From Gammaproteobacteria bacterium UBA2168 (GTDB taxonomy: Bacteria > Pseudomonadota > Gammaproteobacteria > Pseudomonadales > Azotimanducaceae), in contig DCWG01000135.1 of NCBI GenBank assembly GCA_002327525.1, positions 1-12,745 of the forward strand: a DNA stretch of 12,745 bases, given 5' to 3'. The notes under the pieces are model-generated. The model had not been told where the DNA came from. It saw only the letters and a list, made by a program, of their open reading frames with translations, and did not search any database. Positions 1 to 6,670 of the stretch are shown piece by piece. The position numbers and the translations under genes are program-made. The number at the start of each line of letters is the position of its first letter. The stretch's first letter is position 1.

Positions 1-705
1 GACGACTTCGGGGGTAAACAAATACCCGGTGCCGTGAATCGTCGCGATGATCTTTGCGTTCGCCGCCCGCTCGCCGAGTTTTTTTCGCAGCTGTCCGACT
101 AACACGTCTATGTAGCGGTCGTCAGGAAACCACTCGCGATTGCGGATTCGGTTCATCAGCTGGTCACGGTTCATGACTTCGCCCGCGTGTTCCATGAATG
201 CGAGCAGGAGTTGATATTCGCCTGCGGACAGCTGCGTGTGCTCGGCCTCCGGAGAGGTCAGTTCGCGCTTGTTGAGATCGAGTTTCCAGCCCTCAAAAGT
301 GCGCACGTGGTTTTTCTTGCGCTGGCTCTGCTGAATGTGCACCCGGCGGATGAGATTGCGGGCGCGGCTCAGGAGTTCTCTGGGGTCGAACGGTTTGGTG
401 ACATAGTCGTCCGCGCCGCTCTCGAGCCCGAGGATGCGGTCGATCTGTTCCTGCTTACTCGTCACTAGGATGATGCCGATGTCCGAGTGGGCGCGTATCT
501 CACGTGTGAGGGTCAGCCCATCCTTTCCTGGCAGCCTGATGTCCAACAGCACCAGGATCGGCGACTCCTTCTCGACGATGGCTTGCACCTCGTCGCCATC
601 ACCGATGGAAGATACCTTGAAGCCCTCCTCCTCGAAGTAGCTCACGAGTTGTTCGCGGGTGATTGGTTCGTCTTCGACGACTAGAATGTGGTCCTGTTCG
701 GCCAT
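1..705 (-). CDS. OmpR-family response regulator, TorR-like (3' end outside the window)
   Basis: Two-component DNA-binding response regulator acting in the cytoplasm. The reading frame opens at the ATG at 705 and stays open for 235 codons to the window edge, so only the last few residues should be missing. Residues about 5-120 form a receiver domain: acidic pair E11/D12, phosphoacceptor D55 in LLDIRLPGKDG, T82 and K104 (DDYVTKPFD). After a linker, residues about 135-232 form a winged-helix trans_reg_C domain with the recognition-helix/wing signature DDRYIDVLVGQLRKKL and HGTGYLF. The N-terminal wording (VVEDEPITREQL, SYFEEEG, GIILVTSK, DRILGLESGADDYV) is closest to TorR among the family members I know, but TMAO regulation cannot be inferred. 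The start is supported by AAGGA just upstream of the ATG on the minus strand. No sensor kinase lies in the window. It is transcribed divergently from the yheU-like gene. Confidence 0.93.
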   Translation of the reverse strand, partial: MAEQDHILVVEDEPITREQLVSYFEEEGFKVSSIGDGDEVQAIVEKESPILVLLDIRLPGKDGLTLTREIRAHSDIGIILVTSKQEQIDRILGLESGADDYVTKPFDPRELLSRARNLIRRVHIQQSQRKKNHVRTFEGWKLDLNKRELTSPEAEHTQLSAGEYQLLLAFMEHAGEVMNRDQLMNRIRNREWFPDDRYIDVLVGQLRKKLGERAANAKIIATIHGTGYLFTPEVV

Positions 706-879
706 GGTTCCTTGTCCTTGGGCTGCCCTTGGCGACTGTCCTTGTGGAACGATTTTGGGGGACGTCTACATGCTCATGCTCCGTAAGGATTCAAGTAACG
801 CACCTTGCCCACACAAATTCAAGGCAGTACAGCCTCCGTTTGCCATAGTTATGCGCTGCTTCACGTTCAGGGTCCGACG
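706..879. other. Divergent intergenic region between the response regulator and the yheU-like gene
   Basis: This short region should hold the promoters for both divergent genes. The part next to the regulator carries four CCTTG units (starting at 710, 716, 727 and 740; CAAGG on the regulator's strand), one of which overlaps the regulator's ribosome-binding site. I see no convincing sigma-70 promoter. An open frame runs through its right part into the yheU gene, but that extension does not resemble the family and is treated as non-coding. Confidence 0.5.
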
Positions 880-1092
880 GTGATCAAAATTCCGCCGCAA
901 GCCCTGTCGCGCGAGGCTCTGATAACCATCATAGAGGAATTCGTGCTGCGTGAAGGAACGGACTATGGGCACCGGGATTATGTCCTGGAGGGCAAAGTAG
1001 CCCAGGTGCTGCGCCAGCTAGAGTCGGGCGAGGTGCACCTGACCTGGGATCCGGCCACCCAGAGCACTTCTATTGTCAACAATCTGGACTGA
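880..1092 (+). CDS. yheU: YheU/UPF0270 family small protein
   Basis: Protein of 70 residues in the conserved but functionally uncharacterised YheU (UPF0270) family, presumably cytoplasmic because it has no signal peptide or membrane segment. The sequence shows the family hallmarks in order: an IPPQALS opening, the FVLREGTDYG block, a central KVAQVLRQLESGE block and a short beta-like end (VHLTWDPATQSTSIV). E. coli YheU has the same FVLREGTDYG block and nearly the same length. The GTG at 880 is chosen over an upstream in-frame ATG at 805 because it gives the usual family length and N-terminus, and a weak AGGG lies about 8 bases before it. No partner genes are adjacent: the regulator is divergent and the following sequence is a broken gene. 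The family assignment is firm; the biological role is unknown. Confidence 0.9.
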   Translation: MIKIPPQALSREALITIIEEFVLREGTDYGHRDYVLEGKVAQVLRQLESGEVHLTWDPATQSTSIVNNLD

Positions 1093-1278
1093 TCGGGCTC
1101 TGAGTCTGGCGGTTGCGCTGGGAATCGATTGCTTCGCCCCGTCATACTCGAGTGTCACCTGTTTATGCGCGCTTTTCTTGACAAGGTGTACGGACCGCCA
1201 CGGCAAAACGAGCAACAATTCGCGCACGTACAGGCACCGCCCATGGAGGTAGTGCAGCATCCTTACTCTACGGCGGCG

Positions 1279-1548
1279 AGATGGGACATCGGCGCGAGGG
1301 CGGCGGTCAGGCATTCTTTTCGCAGCTCGGTCGTCAGGCATTTGGCGGGCGTGTCCGTCGGGCACAATCTGATGGGCGACATTTGGCTGAGTCTCAGCTA
1401 CAACGTGACCGGCTTCATCGATGACGATTTCGCTGGTGCTGACTACACCGCACGAGACCCTTATCTGAAGCTGCGCATGAAGGTCGACCAGGAACGTCTG
1501 AAGGAATTCTTGAGCTTCGCGGGTTCCGACAATCAACGGTCCCGATGA
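1279..1548 (+). pseudogene. C-terminal fragment of a large outer-membrane beta-barrel/DUF11-type surface protein
   Basis: About 89 codons ending in TGA at 1546-1548 that look like the last strands of the beta-barrel found at the C-terminus of very large DUF11/SdrD-like surface proteins. Recognisable pieces are WDIGARA, the GVSVGHNLMGDIWLSLSYN block, VTGFIDDDFAGADYT and the terminal strand YLKLRMKVDQ. In relatives this block follows hundreds to thousands of residues. Here the open frame extends upstream only to about 1129, without recognisable homology, a signal peptide or a good ribosome-binding site. The 5' part appears to have been lost by deletion, leaving the C-terminus and a terminator-like hairpin just downstream. 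The identification rests on remembered family motifs, so the exact parent family is uncertain. Confidence 0.6.
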
Positions 1549-1553
1549 GAAGT

Positions 1554-1586
1554 GAATCGGTCGGCGCATGACGCCGATTCCGCTTT
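1554..1586 (+). terminator. Terminator-like hairpin after the outer-membrane protein fragment
   Basis: GAATCGG at 1554-1560 pairs with CCGATTC at 1574-1580, and two further C-G pairs can form if one T is bulged. The right arm is followed by CGCTTTTGTG. It lies six bases after the stop of the outer-membrane protein remnant, where an intrinsic terminator for that gene would be expected. The T-run is short (four), so it may be weak. Confidence 0.45.
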
Positions 1587-1630
1587 TGTGTAAGGTCGGT
1601 GCCTTTTCGCCGGTCGCCCTGGGGGTACAG

Positions 1631-1866
1631 CTGTTCTGGACCATTGCCGGGAGACCCAATGTAGTCAGGTGCGGCGCGCGTGTGGCTCTGGTGGTGGCAC
1701 GATCCTGATCGCTATCAATCACGGTCACGCCATTGCCGCGGGTGACATCACCTGGGACCGGCTGTAGCGTATGGCGTTGAAGATGTTCGTCCCTTATGTG
1801 GTGTCCACCTACTTGAGCGTCGGAGCCATAGACAATGAGGCCATCAACAATGAAAAGACAGGCTAG
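1631..1866 (+). pseudogene. Broken NrtS-family nitrate/nitrite transporter
   Basis: Remnant of a small two-helix inner-membrane protein resembling the NrtS nitrate/nitrite transporter family. The first piece (about 1631-1696) reads FWTIAGRPNVVR then GARVALVV. A one-base loss near 1694-1698 shifts the frame, and the second piece continues GTILIAINHGHAIAAGDITW and DRL to an in-frame TAG at 1765-1767. Reading through it gives RMALKMFVPYVVSTYLSVGA and a TAG at 1864-1866. The order of a first membrane helix ending in AINHG, an A-A-G-D loop and a second helix with VPYVVSTY fits the family. I see no start codon with a ribosome-binding site. The 3' end overlaps the proposed start of the TonB-dependent receptor in another frame. 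Two independent lesions make it non-functional unless recoded. The family call is from motif memory and is reasonable but not certain. Confidence 0.6.
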
Positions 1867-3880
1867 ATCCGGAATAACTCTTGCGATCGCCGCCCTGTTC
1901 GCACTGTCTTGTGCGGCGGCGGAAATCGAGGAAGATTCTGTGTTGGAGGAAATGGTAGTGCGGGCCGATAGCTCGATTCGCGACGATCTTGGTACCAGTG
2001 GCAGTGTCTCGTGGCTTTCGGGTGATGTCATCCGGGACATCCATGCCAATCATGTGCACGAGACTCTGACGCGTATTCCGGGGGTGTGGATCTCGCGCGG
2101 TTCTGGTCAGGAACATCTGACCGCCATCCGTTCAGCGGTACTCACGGGAGCAGGCGCCTGCGGTGAGTTCCTGTATCTGGAAGACGGTATTCCGATACGG
2201 CCCTCTGGATTCTGCAATATCAACAACCTGTTCGAGGTGAACACCGACCGTGCCGCCGCCATCGAGGTATGGCGTGGTCCGGCCAGTGCGGTGCTTGGTG
2301 GCAATGCGTTGCACGGTGCGATCAACGTGGTCACGCCGCTGCCGGTGCGAAACAGTATCAGCGTGGAGGCAGGCTCGTACGGTTACTATCAGGTACAGGG
2401 ACAGTACGCGGGTGAGCGGCTCGGGCTGACGCTGGTGGGTGCCGGCTCAGACGGTTACCGGCACGACACCGGCTTCGGCCAGCAGAAACTCTCACTCACC
2501 CACGGTACGCAGGTGGGTGAATGGCAGATTCGGAACACGCTTTCAGTCTCCAATCTCAATCAGGAGACGGGGGCCTTTGTGCGAGGATTCGAGGCCTATG
2601 AAGACGATGATCTTCGTGACAGCAATCCAAGTCCCGAGGCCTATCGCGATGCATGGTCGCTGCGTGTAGCGAGTCACTGGACCCGGGACGAAACTCGCCT
2701 CAGCCCCTATCTACGCCGTTCGCGCATGCAATTTCTGCAGCACTTTCTGCCGGGTCAACCGACCGAAACCAATCAGCAGACAAGTATCGGCGTGTTGGCG
2801 ACCCATGACATTGCGCGGGATAGACTGCGAATCCGCTTTGGTGGCCAGGCGGAACTCGCCTGGGGCACGTTGGAGGAGTTCCAGGATGCTCCGACGCAAG
2901 GATCTCCCTTTCTGGTGGAAACTCGTCCTACTGGTTTGCACTATGATTACGAAGTGGATTCCTGGTTGCTGGCGGGCTTCTACGATCTCGGCTGGGATAT
3001 CTGGGAAGCCACGCGCATCATTCACAGCGCACGTCTCGAGCATCTGTCGTATGACTACGATAATAAGCATCTGCTGGGAAATACCCGCGATGATGGCACG
3101 ACCTGCGGATTCGGCGGCTGTCTGTACACACGTCCGGCGGATCGGGACGATGAATTCACCGACATTGCCGGCCGCTTGGGCCTCGAACGCGATCTGGGCG
3201 AACTCGGGACGGCGTACGTCATGCTCGGGACTGGATTCAGGCCGCCCCAGATGACGGAGCTGTATCGGCTGCAGAGCGGTCAGGCAGTGGCGGATCTGGA
3301 CAGCGAGCGGTTGTATTCACTGGAGACGGGACTCCGCGCCCGGAACGTTTCGGTATCGGTGTTTGCCCAGCGAACCGATAATTTCATACTGCGGGATGCG
3401 GACGGCTTCAATGTGAGCGATGGCGAAACCAAGGCCCATGGCGTCGAGTTCGAAGCCAGATGGACGGCTGGCCGGCATACACTAGAGCTGAATGGCACGT
3501 ACGCGGAACATCGCTACGACTTCGAGCGCAACGCGGCCCGGGGAGAGCGTATCGAGAAGAACAACATGATCGATACGGCTCCGCGCTGGCTGGGCGCTGG
3601 GCGCTGGCGCTATCAGTCAGAGCGCTGGCACTCCGATCTGGAGGTGAATTACCTCGGGCGGCATTACCTCAATGCTGCCAACACCGCCGAGTACGATGGC
3701 TACGTGGTGGTCAACTGGCGGGGCGCCTGGCAGGCCACCGATAGGGTGGAGGTGTTCGCGCGAGTGATGAATCTGCTGGACGAGGAGTACGCGGATCGCG
3801 CAGATTTCGCGTTCGGGAGCTACCGCTACTTTCCGGCCATGCCGGTACAGGGATACGTGGGGGTGAGGGCCGATCTTTGA
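1835..3880 (+). CDS. TonB-dependent outer-membrane receptor
   Basis: Full-length (681-residue) TonB-dependent receptor for energised uptake of an unidentified ligand across the outer membrane. Residues about 1-29 are a signal peptide (basic MKRQARSG, hydrophobic stretch, CAAA before EIEED). A TonB-box-like EEMVVRA lies at about 38-44. The plug spans about 45-170, with ETLTRIPGVWI, YLEDGIPIRPSGF, VWRGPASAVLGGNALHGAINV and a probable disulfide pair C109/C127. The remainder alternates as barrel strands and loops, with a second close cysteine pair (C424/C429, TCGFGGC) in a probable extracellular loop and GFRPPQMTELYRLQ at about 470. The protein ends in RADL rather than the usual aromatic residue. 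The start could also be the in-frame ATG at 1850; both have a four-base Shine-Dalgarno match nine bases upstream, and 1850 gives a more typical signal peptide. Broken genes lie on both sides, so the ligand cannot be read from context. Confidence 0.93.
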   Translation: MRPSTMKRQARSGITLAIAALFALSCAAAEIEEDSVLEEMVVRADSSIRDDLGTSGSVSWLSGDVIRDIHANHVHETLTRIPGVWISRGSGQEHLTAIRSAVLTGAGACGEFLYLEDGIPIRPSGFCNINNLFEVNTDRAAAIEVWRGPASAVLGGNALHGAINVVTPLPVRNSISVEAGSYGYYQVQGQYAGERLGLTLVGAGSDGYRHDTGFGQQKLSLTHGTQVGEWQIRNTLSVSNLNQETGAFVRGFEAYEDDDLRDSNPSPEAYRDAWSLRVASHWTRDETRLSPYLRRSRMQFLQHFLPGQPTETNQQTSIGVLATHDIARDRLRIRFGGQAELAWGTLEEFQDAPTQGSPFLVETRPTGLHYDYEVDSWLLAGFYDLGWDIWEATRIIHSARLEHLSYDYDNKHLLGNTRDDGTTCGFGGCLYTRPADRDDEFTDIAGRLGLERDLGELGTAYVMLGTGFRPPQMTELYRLQSGQAVADLDSERLYSLETGLRARNVSVSVFAQRTDNFILRDADGFNVSDGETKAHGVEFEARWTAGRHTLELNGTYAEHRYDFERNAARGERIEKNNMIDTAPRWLGAGRWRYQSERWHSDLEVNYLGRHYLNAANTAEYDGYVVVNWRGAWQATDRVEVFARVMNLLDEEYADRADFAFGSYRYFPAMPVQGYVGVRADL

Positions 3881-3936
3881 GTACGGCCCGTCTTCTTGGG
3901 CTATTGCGGCGCGTTATCGCTGAAAGGAGAGAGACC

Positions 3937-4107
3937 ATGAAGATTGGGATATTTTCGACGTTCATGGCGCCTATCGCGACACCGGAGATGATCGCGGACT
4001 TCGCTTTCAGGGCCGAGGCGGCGGGGGTGGAGTCACTGTAGTCGGGCAAACACGTCGTAGTGTTCGATGAGATGGAATTTCCGTATCCGGGTTCTCGGGG
4101 TGGCCGT
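3937..4107 (+). pseudogene. N-terminal remnant of a luciferase-like (LLM) flavin-dependent oxidoreductase
   Basis: The first 57 codons of an LLM-class (F420- or FMN-dependent, bacterial-luciferase-like) oxidoreductase. It retains a strong AAGGAGAGAG ribosome-binding site and an ATG at 3937. The N-terminus reads MKIGIFSTFMAPIATPEMI, then RAEAAGVESL, an in-frame TAG at 4039-4041, and [18 protein letters not shown]. Relatives have tryptophan after ESL (SLW.GEHVV), so a TGG-to-TAG change explains the stop. After GSRGGR the similarity ends and the same frame runs into PpnN sequence at 4108; roughly the last 80% of the enzyme is missing there. The intact gene would have followed the TonB-dependent receptor by about 60 bases in the same direction, so the two were perhaps co-transcribed. 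Confidence 0.8.
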
Positions 4108-4625
4108 GTGTTCACAGGTCCCCGGCGCAGTGCGGTGTATTTTATCGCTCTCGATGCATTCCTGCGTTCAGTGCTCGGCGACGAGGTAGCGCGTTTCTAT
4201 CAGATCATCATCGGCGATTCGCAGGCGGTGGGGAAAGTATGCTCGAGAATATACGCCGCGTGACACGGCAACGGCAGCGTAGCGGCGATGCCTACTATTT
4301 CAACTGGCTGCTGAGCATTCCCGTCGAACATCAGATGCCGTTCGAGGTGAAACACGAGTTGGTGGCGGCGCTACGGCTGAGTCCGAATCTGTCCGTCAAC
4401 AAACTGGCGGTGAATCTGAGGCGCGCTTTTTCGGCCGTCGTCACCGGCAACGTGAAGGATCACGGGATTCGCATGACCCGCGAGCACGGCCCGTTTCGGC
4501 TGGCGTGTGATCAGCGTATAGCCGCCGCACTCGATACCCTGCTTTCGCAATTCATTGCCCAGGGACGAATGAAACTCACAGCTTGCGAATACGAACCATG
4601 CTACCGGGTCACCACTACCGGTTGA
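4108..4625 (+). pseudogene. ppnN: C-terminal remnant of PpnN (YgdH), nucleotide 5'-monophosphate nucleosidase
   Basis: Matches the C-terminal part of PpnN/YgdH, the LOG-domain enzyme that cleaves purine and pyrimidine nucleoside monophosphates to base and ribose 5-phosphate. The first piece reads [32 protein letters not shown] and GDSQAVGK. One base is missing in the GGGGAAAGT tract near 4230-4238, and the sequence then continues in another frame as [56 protein letters not shown] and EPCYRV, ending in TGA at 4623-4625. E. coli PpnN has the same block order (LILTGP, YRIIIDD, DAYSFNW, LRRAFSGIVAGNVKE, FVAQHRMKLPGSAY). About 172 of roughly 450 residues remain; the N-terminal part including the LOG catalytic region is absent. 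The fragment is fused in frame to the LLM remnant, so it arose by a deletion or rearrangement that joined two genes. Confidence 0.85.
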
Positions 4626-4782
4626 TCACCTCGACGAGATTGCTGAAGTCGTCGCTCCCGTGTCGCTTGTCGGGGCCGGAGAGAGCGAGAGCGGTCATCC
4701 GGCTTCCCGATTCAGACGATTGATCACCTCAGGAGAACCCGTTCAGGTGAAAACCGGGGTGCCGTACCTGATGCAGTTCTTG

Positions 4783-6210
4783 TCAGGGATTACGGATCAC
4801 CAGCAGGCGTGGTTCGGTCATGTCTTCGATGGCGTAACGCACGCCCTCGCGTCCGAGGCCGCTGTCCTTCACACCGCCGTAAGGCATGTTGTCCACTCGC
4901 CAGCTGGGAACATCACCGATTACAACCCCGCCGACTTCCAGTACGTCCCAGGCCTTCAGAATCTTGCGAATATCGCGGGTGAACAGTCCGGCCTGGAGGC
5001 CGAAAGTACTGGCGTTGATCTCGGCGAGCCCGGCATCGAAATCCGAGAAGCGCGAGATAACGGCCACGGGACCGAAGGCCTCCGCCGCGCAGACGGTGGC
5101 GTTCGCGGGTACCTCGGCGAGTAGCGTGGGTTCGAGAATTGCCCCGTCGCGTCCGCCTCCGCAAAGGAGCTCGCCGCCGGCGTCGATTGCTTCCTCGATC
5201 CAGCCTGCGAGGCGCACGGCCTCCGATTCGGCGATCATGGGTCCTATGAACGTGTCCTCGCGTTTCGGGTCGCCAGACTTGAGTTCTCTGGTGCGTGCGA
5301 CCAGTCTGGCGGTGAGTTCGTCGGCAATGGCGTCATGCATCAGGATGCGTTGTACGCCGATACAGCTCTGGCCTGATTGGTAGAAGGCGCCGAACACGAT
5401 GCGCTCCACGGCGTCGTCGAGATCGGCGTCTTCGTCCACCAGACATGCCGCGTTGCCACCGAGCTCGAGCACCACGGCCTTTTTACCTGCTCTCGCCTTG
5501 AGTGCCCAGCCGACCTCCGGTGAGCCGGTGAAGCTCAGGAGTTTGAGGCGTTCGTCCACCGTGAAGAGATCGGCCCCATCGCGGGAGCAGGGCAGCACCG
5601 AGAAAGCACCAGCGGGGAGATCTGTTTCTGCGAGCACCTCGCCGATGATGATGGCGCCCACCGGCGTGCGGCTGGCGGGCTTCAACACGAATGGACAGCC
5701 GCAGGCGAGCGCGGGGGCGACCTTGTGCGCGGTGAGGTTCAGCGGGAAGTTGAAGGGCGAGATGAACGAACAAGGACCGATGGGCACGCGCCTGGTGATG
5801 CCGTGATATCCCTTTGCGCGAGCGGAGATTTCAAGGTTGATCAGCTCGCCGTCGATGCGCACCGACTCCTCGGCGGCGACGCGAAACGTATCGATCAGAC
5901 GGGACACCTCACCGCGGCTGTCCTTGATGGGTTTGCCGGCCTCGATGCATAGAGCAAGCGACAGTTCTTCAAAGCGTTCCTCGAAACGCTTCACACAGTG
6001 ATAAAGGATGGCCTGACGTTCGTATGGCGGCATCTCGCGTAAAGGTTCCTGCGCCTCTACACAAGCCGCGATACCGGCATCGATGGCAGCAGTGTCAGCC
6101 ACCGCCACGCGTGTGGCGACCAGACCTGTGAACTTGTCGGTCACTTCGAGATCGTGGTTCGGAGCCAGGGGCTTGTTGGCCAGATAGTACGGATAGGTTT
6201 CCTGTAGCAT
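4783..6210 (-). CDS. NAD(P)-dependent aldehyde dehydrogenase family protein
   Basis: Complete 475-residue aldehyde dehydrogenase that should oxidise an unidentified aldehyde to the acid with NAD(P)+ in the cytoplasm. Catalytic residues are visible with normal spacing: N154 (SPFNFPLN), E249 (VVLELGGN) and C283 (SGQSCIGVQR). FTGSPEVGW is the cofactor-fold motif, and EAFGPVAVI and MPYGGVKDSGLGREG are the usual C-terminal motifs. The overall style resembles the lactaldehyde/phosphonoacetaldehyde dehydrogenase branch, but this does not fix the substrate. The ATG at 6210 is supported by AGGAAAG seven to thirteen bases upstream. Directly upstream on the same strand is the remnant of an acetolactate-synthase-like enzyme whose TAG stop lies just before this ribosome-binding site, so the two were very probably one operon. 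The gene has no visible lesion, although its partner is destroyed and its original promoter may be too. Confidence 0.93.
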   Translation of the reverse strand: MLQETYPYYLANKPLAPNHDLEVTDKFTGLVATRVAVADTAAIDAGIAACVEAQEPLREMPPYERQAILYHCVKRFEERFEELSLALCIEAGKPIKDSRGEVSRLIDTFRVAAEESVRIDGELINLEISARAKGYHGITRRVPIGPCSFISPFNFPLNLTAHKVAPALACGCPFVLKPASRTPVGAIIIGEVLAETDLPAGAFSVLPCSRDGADLFTVDERLKLLSFTGSPEVGWALKARAGKKAVVLELGGNAACLVDEDADLDDAVERIVFGAFYQSGQSCIGVQRILMHDAIADELTARLVARTRELKSGDPKREDTFIGPMIAESEAVRLAGWIEEAIDAGGELLCGGGRDGAILEPTLLAEVPANATVCAAEAFGPVAVISRFSDFDAGLAEINASTFGLQAGLFTRDIRKILKAWDVLEVGGVVIGDVPSWRVDNMPYGGVKDSGLGREGVRYAIEDMTEPRLLVIRNP

Positions 6211-6220
6211 GGTGTCTTTC

Positions 6221-6536
6221 CTAAAGCTCGGTGCTCAATCGCCTGATGTCCTGATTGAGGATACGGTCGTTGTCGCTGTAGTCCACTGGGCAATCGATCA
6301 GATGAAGTTGGTCGCACCCGGGCCCAGGGTGGCGAGGCAGACGCCGGTTTTCCGGTCAGGCGCCCCTAGGTCGCAGCCATGAAGCCGGCCGCCTGCTCGT
6401 AGCGCGTGAGAACGAGTTGGATGGAAGAATTCCTCATCGAATCGATGAAATCGAGATTCTCCTCGTCCGGAATGCCGAAAACGTACTCGACACCCTCCGC
6501 CTCCAGGCAGCGGATGAACAGATCTGACGCTTTCAC
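6221..6536 (-). pseudogene. Internally deleted acetolactate-synthase-like ThDP enzyme
   Basis: Remnant of a thiamine-diphosphate enzyme of the acetolactate synthase large-subunit type. From a GTG at 6536, preceded by GGAGGG, it reads KASDLFIRCLEAEGVEYVFG, IPDEENLDFIDSM and LTRYEQAAGFMAAT, then an in-frame TAG at 6368-6366 where relatives have an aromatic residue before GRLTGK. A one-base loss near 6344-6353 follows, then GVCLATLGPGATNF in a new frame. At about 6296-6306 the sequence jumps to the C-terminal end of the same type of protein: LIDCPVDYSDNDRILNQDI and a TAG at 6223-6221. Of roughly 550 residues only about 72 N-terminal and 26 C-terminal ones remain. Nonsense codon, frameshift and large deletion together make it certainly non-functional. 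It lies immediately upstream of the aldehyde dehydrogenase on the same strand. Confidence 0.85.
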
Positions 6537-6631
6537 GCAAGTCTCGCCCTCCCCCCTTGCTCTTGCGATACGCCAGGGCCGGATACATCACGGCATGTGG
6601 CATGCGACCACGGCACCGCTCCCCAGTGGAT

Positions 6632-6660
6632 GCGCGGTAGCGTACAGACAGTATAATGCG
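6632..6660 (+). promoter_or_regulatory. Putative -10 element for the ccm operon
   Basis: A perfect TATAAT at 6652-6657, followed by a GC-rich stretch (GCGCCG), lies just before ccmA. No good -35 hexamer or extended -10 is present at the usual spacing. If used, transcription would begin near 6664-6665, which would exclude the ATG at 6656 (inside the hexamer) as the ccmA start. The divergent remnant has lost its gene, so this is the only visible promoter candidate for the operon. Confidence 0.45.
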
Positions 6661-6670
6661 CCGTTTTCGG

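Noticed and set aside
805..879. N-terminal extension of the yheU frame to an ATG at 805
   Set aside because: The added 25 residues do not resemble the family, and the GTG at 880 gives the normal length and N-terminus.
1018..2049. A 343-codon open frame on the minus strand
   Set aside because: It runs antisense to the end of yheU, the outer-membrane protein remnant, the NrtS remnant and the receptor start, has no recognisable domain, and its composition is that expected of a GC-rich shadow frame.
4660..5124. A 154-codon plus-strand open frame
   Set aside because: More than two thirds of it is antisense to the aldehyde dehydrogenase, whose motifs are clear. Only its first part could hold a scrap of another gene.
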